Origin: Streptomyces sp. CB01373
GTDB taxonomy: Bacteria; Actinomycetota; Actinomycetes; Streptomycetales; Streptomycetaceae
DNA length: 64,000 nucleotides
Assembly (NCBI RefSeq): GCF_002803075.1
Contig: NZ_NNBK01000022.1
Coordinates: 1 to 64,000, forward strand
Reading direction: 5' to 3'
The translations under genes and the position numbers were made by a program. Below the pieces are notes generated by a model. The model was not told the DNA's origin. It made no database searches and saw only the letters and a list, made by a program, of their open reading frames with translations. Of the stretch, positions 31,682 through 39,582 are shown piece after piece (the stretch's first letter is position 1; each line of letters begins with the position of its first letter).

Positions 31682-34246
31682 ATGCCACGGTCGTTGTCGG
31701 CGGCGTTGGTGCTCGTGCACACACTGTTCGTCGCCACCGTGCTCGGTGGGATCGGTCTGCTGCTGACGGCCGGGTCGTACGGCGCCCTCGACGGCGGTGT
31801 CGTCGCCCTCGTCGCCTACGCCGCCGCGCCCGGAGTGCTCGGCTGGTGGCTCGCCCGGCGGAGCTGGCAGGGCGGGGGCCGGATCCGGTGGGCGCTGGTC
31901 GGCGTGCAGGTGTGGCTGATCCTCGGGGGACTCGCCAACCTCACCGCGGGTTCGGCCCGTGGCGGCATCCAGCTCTTCCTGCCGGTTCTCATCCTCTACT
32001 TCCTGCTCCAGTCCGAGACGCGGCAGTGGTTCGAACTCCCCGTGCCGGCACGGGCCGAGCGCCGTCCCTTCTCGCTCGCCCGGATGATCCGGTGGCGGGG
32101 GAGGGACGAGGGGCAGACCGCGGTCGAGTACGCCGGCCTGGTCGCGATCGTCGTCGCCATCGTGCTCGCGCTGGTGGTCAGCGGTCTCGGCACGCAGATC
32201 CTCACGAGCATCGAGGCCCAGGTCTGCAAGGTCGCGGGGATGGGCTGCGCCGCGCCGACGGGCAACGGGGACGGGACCGACACCCACGCCTCCGGCGACA
32301 CCAGCGGCGCCACGAGCGGTGGCGGTACCGACAGTGGTGGCGGCACGACCGTCGGCGGTACCGACAGCAGTGGCGGCACCAGCGGTGGCGGTGACAGCAC
32401 CGGTGGTGGCACGTCCGGTGGCGGCGCGGACAGCACTGGTGGTGGCTCCGCGACCGGCGGCAGTACGACCGGTGGTACCGCGGCCGGCGGCACCACCACC
32501 GACAGCGGCGACCAGACCACCGAAGACACTCCCACCACCGAATCCGACGACAACGACACCGACACCGACAACACCGCCGCCCCCGACGAGAAGAAGGACG
32601 ACGGCTGTTTCTCCGGGTTCGGTGCCTTCTTCGGGTGTGCCGGTGATCAGCTCAAGCAGGTCGGTGAGGGCGTCTTCGTCGACGGGATCTGGGGGGACGT
32701 CACCGGGATCTGGGACATGGTCACGAACCCGGGAGACACCCTCAGCGGGATCGCCGACTACGGCAAGCAACTCGGGCACGACTGGATGGAGGACTCCAAG
32801 GACGCCGGGAAGAAGTGGTCGGACGGCGACTACTTCGGGGCCCTCTGGGACTGGGGAGGGGCCTCTCTCGACACCGGCGGGACGGTCCTGTGGGACATGT
32901 TCATCGGCGACGACGTGGCCGAGGACTGGAAGAACGGCGAGAAGACCCGCGCCGTCTCCCACGTCGTCTGGAACATCGGCTCCCTCTTCATCCCCGGCTA
33001 CGACGTCGGCAAGGTCGCCGAGAAGGTGGGCGACCTCGGCAAGATCGGGAAGATCGGCAAGCTGGGCAAGCTCGCGGAGAAGGCCACCGAGGCGGCCGAG
33101 GACGCCAAGAAGGCGGCCAAGGCGGGTGACGTCGAGGGCGCCGAGCGGGCCGCGAAGAAGGCGGACGAGGCGGCCGACGAGGCCGAGAAGAAGGCGCGCG
33201 AGTCCGGCTGCTCCATCGCCGCGCCCGCCCGCCGGATCCCGTACGGGGGCGGCGGCGGACCCGGGGGCGGCGCCGGCACCGGAACCACCGTCCTCGCCGC
33301 GGGCGGCCCCCGCTACGTGGTCCTCGCCCAGGAAGGCTGTGACGAGGACGCGAAGAAGGAGGCCGCCGAGGCCCGTAAGAAGGCGGACGAGGCGGATCAG
33401 GCGGCGAACGGCGCCGACCTGGCGCACAGCAAGGACGCCGCGAAGAAGGCCCTCGACGACGAGGGCGTGCCGTACTCGAAGAAGAACGCCGACGACTTCG
33501 CCGACCGTGCCAAGGACAACCCCGATCCGGACAAGAAGGAGATCGGCACCAAGGACGCGACCAGGGCGCTGGACGAGATCGAGAAGCTGGCGAAGACGCC
33601 GAACGTCTCCAAGGAGGCGAGGTCGACGCTCACCAGCAAGATCCTCAACGCGAAGAACACGGACGAACTCGCCCAGGCCCGGGCCGAACTCAACGCCGTC
33701 CAGCACGCGGCCGACGCCGAGGCCGCGGCCGGTACCACGGTCCACACCGCGGTCGGCAAGGACTTCGGCAAGACCGAGGTCGACCTCGGCAACGGCGAGA
33801 GCGTCGACATCTCCGACGTCCATGACGCCGACACGCTCTACAAGGGGAAGGACGGCAAGGTCCACGTCGTGGAGGTCAAGAACACCGGCAACGCCACCAT
33901 CAAGGCCGACTTCGAGCGGCAGGTCGAGGACATGGCCAGGTGGCAGGGCAAGGACGGCGCGGGCCGCGCGGTCCGGGTCGACATCGCCACCGACGAGAAG
34001 TGGAGCAACATCTTCAGCGGTTACAAGAGCGGCAAGCGCGACGGTGTGAAATACAGGCCGCCTGGCACTCCGGCGAGCACACTGGCCAAGAACAACGTTC
34101 CGGTCCGGATCGCCGGACAGGACATCTCCCCGGGCCAGCTCGCCAGGATGCAGGCCGAGATCGACGCGCGCAGGGCGGCGGGCACGATGGAATGGTCGAG
34201 GATGGCGACCCCGAAGGAAGCGATGGAGTACCTGGGTGTCTCGTGA
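31682..34246 (+). CDS. polymorphic-toxin-like protein with a Flp-type prepilin signal and REase-like C-terminus
   Basis: An 854-residue multidomain protein. Residues 1-115 have four hydrophobic helices. DEG|QTAVEYAGLVAIVVAI (cut after Gly144, Glu149 at +5) is a Flp-type signal and helix, then VCKVAGMGC. A long Gly/Ser/Thr linker (about 190-310) follows. A middle region includes WDMVTNPGDTLSGIADYGKQ and IPGYDVGKVAEKV, as in pretoxin regions of polymorphic toxins, plus coiled coils. The C-terminal nuclease-like domain has DADTLY and HVVEVKN (Glu731-x-Lys733). The ATG at 31682 follows GGGGGAGGG. The next gene overlaps it and is the candidate immunity gene. Confidence 0.8.
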   Translation: MPRSLSAALVLVHTLFVATVLGGIGLLLTAGSYGALDGGVVALVAYAAAPGVLGWWLARRSWQGGGRIRWALVGVQVWLILGGLANLTAGSARGGIQLFLPVLILYFLLQSETRQWFELPVPARAERRPFSLARMIRWRGRDEGQTAVEYAGLVAIVVAIVLALVVSGLGTQILTSIEAQVCKVAGMGCAAPTGNGDGTDTHASGDTSGATSGGGTDSGGGTTVGGTDSSGGTSGGGDSTGGGTSGGGADSTGGGSATGGSTTGGTAAGGTTTDSGDQTTEDTPTTESDDNDTDTDNTAAPDEKKDDGCFSGFGAFFGCAGDQLKQVGEGVFVDGIWGDVTGIWDMVTNPGDTLSGIADYGKQLGHDWMEDSKDAGKKWSDGDYFGALWDWGGASLDTGGTVLWDMFIGDDVAEDWKNGEKTRAVSHVVWNIGSLFIPGYDVGKVAEKVGDLGKIGKIGKLGKLAEKATEAAEDAKKAAKAGDVEGAERAAKKADEAADEAEKKARESGCSIAAPARRIPYGGGGGPGGGAGTGTTVLAAGGPRYVVLAQEGCDEDAKKEAAEARKKADEADQAANGADLAHSKDAAKKALDDEGVPYSKKNADDFADRAKDNPDPDKKEIGTKDATRALDEIEKLAKTPNVSKEARSTLTSKILNAKNTDELAQARAELNAVQHAADAEAAAGTTVHTAVGKDFGKTEVDLGNGESVDISDVHDADTLYKGKDGKVHVVEVKNTGNATIKADFERQVEDMARWQGKDGAGRAVRVDIATDEKWSNIFSGYKSGKRDGVKYRPPGTPASTLAKNNVPVRIAGQDISPGQLARMQAEIDARRAAGTMEWSRMATPKEAMEYLGVS
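32281..32530. repeat. degenerate Gly/Ser/Thr-coding repeats in the toxin-like protein
   Basis: Degenerate runs of GGTGGCGG and related units encode a Gly/Ser/Thr-rich linker of roughly 80 residues between the pilin-like helix and the pretoxin region. It is not a CRISPR array: there are no unique spacers. Such linkers give reach from a surface anchor. Confidence 0.8.
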
Positions 34247-35537
34247 CGATCACCTGCTGCCCGCCGCGATGCGGGAGCTGCCGCCGCCCTGGAACGACCT
34301 GACCCACCGCCGGGCCCTCGCGCTGGCGGAACTCCCGGCCTCCGGCGCGGAGCAGGCGCTGGAGGTCCTGCGGGCGGCCCTGCCCCCGCACCGGCACAGC
34401 GTGCACGACTGGGACGAGGCGCTGCGGGAGGCCTACGACGACCGGGACGACCACACCCTGGACGAGGCGGACGCCTGGCTGACCCGGCTGATGCCGGCCA
34501 CCGCCGACGTCACCCGGGAAGGCGTGGCGCGGGTCCTGGCGGAGTGGTCCCGCCTTGGCATCCCCACGGTGTCCGCGCCGCCGACGCCGGAACAGATCCG
34601 CACCACGGCCGCGGAATGGGCGACCACGGTACGGCAGGACCTGGCCTCCGACGCCTTCGCCCTCCTCCTCGAACGCGGCGCCCCCGCCGGGCACGAGGAC
34701 GACACGGTCCGGCTCGCCCAGGCCTACGTCCGCGTCGGTCTGGCGGTGGAACCGGCCGTCCGCCTGCTCCTGGCCCTCGGCCGGCCGCGCGGGGAGGCGG
34801 CACTGCTGGAACTCGTGACCGACGACGAGGTCCGGGACTTCCGTCCCTACGTCCGCTCCCGGCTCCTGGTGCTGCGCCGCCCCGGCTACGAAGCCCGGGG
34901 AAGGCAGCCGGCGCGCGGAGAGGAACCCTTGCTGCCCTCTGCCGTGCGGGAGCTGCCGTACAGCTGGGGCGCGGGCTTCCAGTGGCCGGCCGGCCTTCCG
35001 CGGGACGCGGAGAACACCGCCCGCGCGCGGGCGGTTCTCCTGGCCTGCGCGCCGACCGGGCCGGTGCCCGAACCCGTCCCCGGCCCGGCCTGGACCGGCG
35101 ACGCGGACGAGGAGCGGCCCGCCTGGCTGGACGTCCGGCAGGTCATGGCGGACCTGATGCCCTACGCGCGTCTGGTCACCAGGGAACGGATGACCGAGGC
35201 GATGCGCGAGTGCGCGCTGCTGGGCATCCCCGGCGTACCGCGGGATCCGGGCGGCGAGGAGGCGGCGCGGTTCCTGACGCGATGGGTGACCTGGATCGGC
35301 GGCTTGGTCGCCGACGCGGTCTTCGCCTGGCTGGGCACGTACGTCGACGACAACGCCCTCCTCACCCCGTGGGCGTTCGAGCTCGCCGAGCGGTACGCCC
35401 GGTGCGGTGTCGCCGTGGACCCGGCCATGGCGTTGCTGCACCGGCACGGCGCCGTGGCGTACGCCCGCGAGGCACTCGACCGCACGGCGGCCGACGAGAC
35501 GCTGCCGGGGAGGGTGCGGCGCCAGGCCGCACGGTGA
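34236..35537 (+). CDS. tandem-duplicated protein, candidate immunity to the pilin-toxin
   Basis: A 433-residue soluble Leu/Ala/Arg-rich protein, no signal peptide. It starts at a GTG 11 bases inside the toxin-like gene (GGAG eight bases before), so translation is coupled. Two halves of about 205-210 residues are homologous: LLPAAMRELPPPWN against LLPSAVRELPYSWG, and EGVARVLAEWSRLGIPTV against ERMTEAMRECALLGIPGV. No known immunity family recognised. Immunity is inferred from overlap and position. Confidence 0.72.
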   Translation: MSRDDHLLPAAMRELPPPWNDLTHRRALALAELPASGAEQALEVLRAALPPHRHSVHDWDEALREAYDDRDDHTLDEADAWLTRLMPATADVTREGVARVLAEWSRLGIPTVSAPPTPEQIRTTAAEWATTVRQDLASDAFALLLERGAPAGHEDDTVRLAQAYVRVGLAVEPAVRLLLALGRPRGEAALLELVTDDEVRDFRPYVRSRLLVLRRPGYEARGRQPARGEEPLLPSAVRELPYSWGAGFQWPAGLPRDAENTARARAVLLACAPTGPVPEPVPGPAWTGDADEERPAWLDVRQVMADLMPYARLVTRERMTEAMRECALLGIPGVPRDPGGEEAARFLTRWVTWIGGLVADAVFAWLGTYVDDNALLTPWAFELAERYARCGVAVDPAMALLHRHGAVAYAREALDRTAADETLPGRVRRQAAR

Positions 35538-35566
35538 CCACTCGCGCCACGCCCCGGATGCCGCCC

Positions 35567-35950
35567 CTACTCGCCCTCCATCGGCCTCTGTTCGGCCTCC
35601 ACCGTCACCAGCACCCCCGCCCGCACCCCCCACCCCGCCATCGCCCCGGCCTCCGCCTCCAGTACATGGCGGGAGCGCGGGCGGAGCAGGCCGAGCCGGT
35701 TCGGACTCATGGTGACGACGGTGAGGACGCGCAGGTCGCGGTCGAGGTAGGCGACGTCGATCGGGATGCGCATGCGGAAGGTGTGCACGTTGTTGGCGGG
35801 GGAGAGCAGGATCGCGCCGTCAACCGCGTCACGGCCCAGCAGGCCCTTGGTGCGGGCCCGGTAGGAGGTCGCCAGCTCCAGCGGGACCGTCACCGGCGCC
35901 GCACCGTGCACGATCAGCCTGCCCCGCCCGTCGCGCCAGCGTCGTCCCAT
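35567..35950 (-). CDS. DUF192 family protein
   Basis: A 127-residue DUF192 protein: TSYRARTKGLLGRDAVDGAI, then NNVHTFRMRIPIDVAYLDRD and the closing LEAEAGAMAGWGVRAGVLV. DUF192 proteins are small beta-barrels of unknown biochemical role. No signal peptide is seen. ATG 35950 follows GGAGGGCGG. It is convergent with the candidate immunity gene and divergent from the prepilin peptidase gene. Confidence 0.85.
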   Translation of the reverse strand: MGRRWRDGRGRLIVHGAAPVTVPLELATSYRARTKGLLGRDAVDGAILLSPANNVHTFRMRIPIDVAYLDRDLRVLTVVTMSPNRLGLLRPRSRHVLEAEAGAMAGWGVRAGVLVTVEAEQRPMEGE

Positions 35951-36087
35951 GCCGAGCCGCCCTCCCCTGAGTCCTCTACGTCCCGTGCGTCCTGCGCGCT
36001 GCCGACCGACCGTATCGGCGGGGCGGTGGGCCCCGCATGGGTCCACGGACCCATGCCCCGCGCGCCCGCCGCGGTTAGGGTCCCGGG

Positions 36088-36834
36088 GTGCGCGTACTTG
36101 TGACCGTCGTGGCCGCGCTGTGGGGCGCGGGGACCGGGCTGCTGCTGCCCCGGGCCGCCCACCGGCTGTCGGTCGGCGCCGGGGAGCCGTGGAGCGCCCG
36201 GTGCCCGGGCGGGCATCCGATCACCGGCGCGTTCGGCGGCTGGGTGGGCCGGGCCCGCTGCACGGGCGCGGAGGCCGGATGTGGAGCGTACGGGCCGAGC
36301 GCCCGGGTGACCGCCGCCGTGACCGCGCTCGTCTGCGCCGCGCTCGCCGCCGCCACCGGGCCCCGCCCCGAGGTGGCGGTCTGGCTGCTCGCCGCGCCGG
36401 TCGGCGTGCTGCTGGCGCTCGTCGACCTCCGTGTGCACCGGCTCCCGGACGTGCTGACGCTGCCGCTGGCCGCCGCGACCGCCGCCCTGCTCGGAGCCGC
36501 CGCCGTACTGCCCGCCGCCGCGGGCTCCTGGCCCACCGCCCTGCTCGGCGGACTCGCCCTGGGCGCCGCGTACTTCGTGCTGTTCCTGGTCAACCCGGCC
36601 GGCATGGGCTTCGGCGACGTCAAGCTCGCCCTGGCGCTCGGCGCGGCCCTCGGCTGGTACGGCTGGCCGGTCCTCGTCGTCGGCGCCTTCGCCGGTCTGC
36701 TCTACGGCGCCGGCTACGGCCTGGGTCTGGTGGTACTGCGCCGGGCCGGCCGCAAGTCGTCCATCGCACTGGGGCCGTTCATGCTCGCCGGGGCCCTGAC
36801 GGGGGTACTGCTGGGCGCGTTCGCGGCGACGTGA
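36088..36834 (+). CDS. A24 prepilin peptidase
   Basis: A 248-residue polytopic protein with both catalytic Asp motifs: LVDLRVHRLPD (first Asp) and GMGFGDVKLA (GxGD). A Cys-containing loop near residues 38-66 (ARCPGGHP, RCTGAEAGC) recalls the zinc-binding methyltransferase loop, but that domain is reduced. Prepilin peptidases remove the leader before the hydrophobic helix, so this enzyme should mature the Flp pilin, the TadE-like proteins and probably the two large pilin-tethered proteins. It is the only such gene seen here. Confidence 0.92.
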   Translation: MRVLVTVVAALWGAGTGLLLPRAAHRLSVGAGEPWSARCPGGHPITGAFGGWVGRARCTGAEAGCGAYGPSARVTAAVTALVCAALAAATGPRPEVAVWLLAAPVGVLLALVDLRVHRLPDVLTLPLAAATAALLGAAAVLPAAAGSWPTALLGGLALGAAYFVLFLVNPAGMGFGDVKLALALGAALGWYGWPVLVVGAFAGLLYGAGYGLGLVVLRRAGRKSSIALGPFMLAGALTGVLLGAFAAT

Positions 36835-36925
36835 GGGCAGGGAGGGACGGTCCTTCAGCCGGCCGGACCGGCCCGGCCCGTAATGGGGAGGCGGCGGATG
36901 ACCGTCTTCCGGCAGGATCACCCGC

Positions 36926-37720
36926 ATGACGGACCATCCGCACCGTTCCGGCCGTTCCTTCGAGGAACTCGTCGCCGAGGGTGCCGCCGTTCCCACCGAG
37001 GGCTGGGACTTCTCGTGGTTCGCGGGCCGGGCCACGGAACAGCGGCCCTCCTGGGGGTACGCCGTCTCGATGGCCGCCCGGCTGGCCGGGGCCCGCGCCG
37101 TGCTCGACGTGCAGACCGGCGGTGGGGAGGTCCTCGACTTCGCGCTCGGACGGGCCGCGGCCGCGCCCGCTTTGCTCGCCGCCACCGAGGGCTGGCTGCC
37201 GAACGTGGCCGGGGCGACCGCACTGCTCCGCCCGCGTGGCGTCGTGGTCGTCGACTCGCCGGAGGACGCGCCGCTGCCGTTCGCCGACGCGGCCTTCGAC
37301 CTCGTCGTCAGCCGGCACCCCGTACGCCCCCACTGGGGCGAGCTCGCCCGCGTCCTCAAACCCGGCGGGACCTACTTCGCGCAGCACGTCGGACCCGGCA
37401 GCGTCTTCGAACTCGTCGAGTACTTCCTCGGGCCCCAACCGGAAAAGTCGCGCGAGGGCCGCCACCCCGACCACGAGCGCGCCGACGCGCGGGCGGCCGG
37501 TCTTGAGGTCGTCGACCTGCGCGCCGAACGGCTCCGCGTGGAGTTCCACGACATCGGCGCCGTCGTGCATTTCCTGCGCAAAGTGGTCTGGATGGTCCCC
37601 GGGTTCACGGTCGAGGCGTACGAGCCCCGGTTGCGGGCGCTGCACGAACGGATCGAGTCGCGCGGACCGTTCGTGGCACACAGCACGCGTCACCTCTTCG
37701 AGGCCCGCAGGTTGGGGTGA
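36926..37720 (+). CDS. class I SAM-dependent methyltransferase-like protein
   Basis: A 264-residue protein. LAGARAVLDVQTGGGEVLDF is motif I, DSPEDAPLPFADAAFDLVVS covers motif II, and ELARVLKPGGTYFAQHVGPG is motif III. The C-terminal part contains VEFHDIGAVVHFLRKVVWMV, typical of small actinobacterial methyltransferases. Substrate unknown. The ATG at 36926 follows TTCCGGCAGGAT. It stands alone between the peptidase and uppS regions. Confidence 0.82.
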   Translation: MTDHPHRSGRSFEELVAEGAAVPTEGWDFSWFAGRATEQRPSWGYAVSMAARLAGARAVLDVQTGGGEVLDFALGRAAAAPALLAATEGWLPNVAGATALLRPRGVVVVDSPEDAPLPFADAAFDLVVSRHPVRPHWGELARVLKPGGTYFAQHVGPGSVFELVEYFLGPQPEKSREGRHPDHERADARAAGLEVVDLRAERLRVEFHDIGAVVHFLRKVVWMVPGFTVEAYEPRLRALHERIESRGPFVAHSTRHLFEARRLG

Positions 37721-38165
37721 ACGCGCGACCGGGGCGCCTGTTTTCACATCGTTACCGCCTGCCCCTCGCGTCACCCTTTCAGCGCACGTAAAGTTCAGAC
37801 CAAGGGAATTCGCGTGAGCAAAGTCACGCGGTCGGTGCCGCGTGGTGGAGGGGACTGCGCGGCGCGCGGCCCCTGATGGCGGTATCCGCCCGGCCCGGGG
37901 GGTCGGTGCGGGGCGGTGCCGCCGGCGTCAAGCGGGCGTTCGCGGGCGGGTCGCCCCTGGGAGGGATTCGGGGCAACACGCCGTGCGGCCCCCGAAGGGC
38001 GGAGCTTCTTCGCTTCTCATCGGAGCCTGACCTTTTTGTCGTCGATTCCGTCGGGATCCGGTCATGACCAGGGGCGGAATGACGGATTCCAGGGTTCCCG
38101 CACGCTCTCCATGCGTCGCCGCATGACTTCGGAGAGTAGTTTTGTCGCGTCTGGGCACACGGCAG

Positions 38166-38241
38166 CCCTTACGAAGGGTTATGGTGGAAACCCCCCCTCG
38201 GGCCGGTCCGTCTCCCCCCCACGGACCGGCCCGTTTTCTTT
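38166..38241 (+). ncRNA. candidate small RNA ending in an intrinsic terminator
   Basis: A small hairpin (CCCTT-ACG-AAGGG, 38166-38178) is followed by a terminator hairpin, with no protein gene upstream in the same direction for about 440 bp. This suggests an independent non-coding transcript. The 5' end is unknown. Confidence 0.4.
38199..38241 (+). terminator. intrinsic terminator with a 13-bp perfect stem and U-tract
   Basis: CGGGCCGGTCCGT (38199-38211) pairs perfectly with 38221-38233 across a C-rich loop, followed by TTTTCTTT. It is among the best Rho-independent terminators in the window. Confidence 0.88.
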
Positions 38242-38468
38242 GCCCCCAGCGTCCACCGCGTCCGCCGCGTCCGATGCGCGCGTCCCGCGCACGCGCCCGC
38301 TGTGGCGTGTCCGACGCACCAGGGCGCGCACAGCGCCCTGTTGAGGGACGCTGGGATCGCCGGGGGTAGGCTTCGCCCCCGGGGACCGCCATACGGACCA
38401 GGCCGCCGCACGGACAGGGAACGCCCCCGGCCGCGCCTGTCCGTCCATACGGAGGGGCTGACGAACAC

Positions 38469-39242
38469 GTGAACCTGCGCGACAAGCTGCGTGGCCTGCT
38501 GGTCAGGCTGTACGCACGCCGGGTGGAGGGCCACCTGGACCCCGCTCAGGTGCCCAAGCACATCGGCGTCATCATGGACGGCAACCGGCGCTGGGCGAAG
38601 GCCGCCGGCTCGACCACCGCCCAGGGCCACCGGGCCGGGGCGGACAAGATCGAGGAGTTCCTCGGCTGGTGCAGTGAGACGGACGTCGGGGTCGTCACGC
38701 TCTGGCTGCTCTCCACGGACAACTTCGACCGGCCCCAGGAAGAGCTCGTCCCGCTCCTCGGCATCATCGAGGACGTCGTGCGCACCCTGGCCTCCGACGG
38801 CCGCTGGCGCGTCCATCACGTGGGCACCATGGACCTGTTGCCGCCGGTCATGCAGGCCACTCTCAAGGAGGCCGCGGAGGCCACCGCGCACGTCGACGGA
38901 ATAGTCGTCAACGTCGCCATCGGCTACGGCGGCCGGCAGGAGATCGCCGACGCCGTGCGCTCCATGATCCTCGACGCCCAGGACCGGGGCACCTCCATGG
39001 AGGACCTCGCCGAATCCGTCGACATCGACATGATCGGCCGCCACCTGTACACCAAGGCCCAGCCCGACCCGGACCTGGTGATCCGCACCAGCGGGGAGCA
39101 GCGGCTGTCCGGATTCATGATCTGGCAGACGGCCCACTCCGAGTACTACTTCTGCGACGTCTTCTGGCCGGCCTTCCGCAAGGTCGACTTCCTGCGCGCG
39201 CTGCGCGACTACGCGGCCCGGGGCCGCCGCTACGGCGGCTGA
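38469..39242 (+). CDS. uppS: cis-prenyltransferase (isoprenyl/undecaprenyl diphosphate synthase)
   Basis: A 257-residue Z-prenyl diphosphate synthase with HIGVIMDGNRRWAK (catalytic Asp), LSTDNFDRP, and the C-terminal RTSGEQRLSGFMIWQ and FCDVFWPAF signature. It makes polyprenyl diphosphate for peptidoglycan and other wall glycans, in the cytoplasm at the membrane. The GTG at 38469 follows GAGGGGCTGACGAACAC. Streptomycetes usually have two such genes, so product chain length is not assigned. Confidence 0.93.
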   Translation: MNLRDKLRGLLVRLYARRVEGHLDPAQVPKHIGVIMDGNRRWAKAAGSTTAQGHRAGADKIEEFLGWCSETDVGVVTLWLLSTDNFDRPQEELVPLLGIIEDVVRTLASDGRWRVHHVGTMDLLPPVMQATLKEAAEATAHVDGIVVNVAIGYGGRQEIADAVRSMILDAQDRGTSMEDLAESVDIDMIGRHLYTKAQPDPDLVIRTSGEQRLSGFMIWQTAHSEYYFCDVFWPAFRKVDFLRALRDYAARGRRYGG

Positions 39243-39582
39243 GGACACACCTCTCCGGTCGCCCGGGTGCCCCCTCTTCACGAGGAGTTCATTCGTGCGT
39301 CGTTCCGCTTATTTGCATGGCGGCGCATCTTCGAGGGCATAAGGCAAACAGGTCGACACCCGAACCACGGGTGTCGGATCTCAGCGGGCGGCTCGGGGCC
39401 GTCCGCCCGGGAGGCCCTTTGTACGAGCCCGACCGTATGGTCACAGCACGGACGAAGACCTGGAGGGCCGGTTCACGGCCCGTCGTGTGCGGGGGCCGCC
39501 GGCCGGCCGGCTTGTTCCCGCCCGCCCAGCAGGGCCTCCACCTCGTCGCTCCCCGACCTCATCCGAGGGGGTACGTCCTTCC
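39243..39582. other. intergenic region with two stem-loops
   Basis: A 9-bp perfect hairpin CGACACCCG/CGGGTGTCG (39354-39376, loop AACCA) is followed by an imperfect GCGGGCGGC/GGCCGTCCGC hairpin (39383-39405). Neither has a U-tract. They could terminate uppS or structure the leader of the PIN-PhoH gene. No ORF with coding bias is seen. Confidence 0.5.

Larger units (their letters stand above)
37721..38468. other. 748-bp intergenic region before uppS
   Basis: No ORF here has convincing coding bias. An A+T-richer stretch near 37740-37815 could hold a promoter. A candidate small RNA ending in an intrinsic terminator (38199-38241) is annotated separately. The last 230 bp before uppS are G+C-rich and presumably carry its promoter, which I cannot identify. 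Confidence 0.5.

Noticed and set aside
32281..32530. CRISPR-like direct repeats
   Set aside because: They are in-frame low-complexity coding repeats without spacers or cas genes.
31640..33865. Long minus-strand open frame opposite the toxin-like gene
   Set aside because: Low-complexity antisense translation of the Gly/Ser/Thr and Ala/Lys regions; the plus strand has a ribosome site and domains.
37876..38067. 63-codon ORF in the region before uppS
   Set aside because: No ribosome site, no homology recognised and poor third-position G/C bias.
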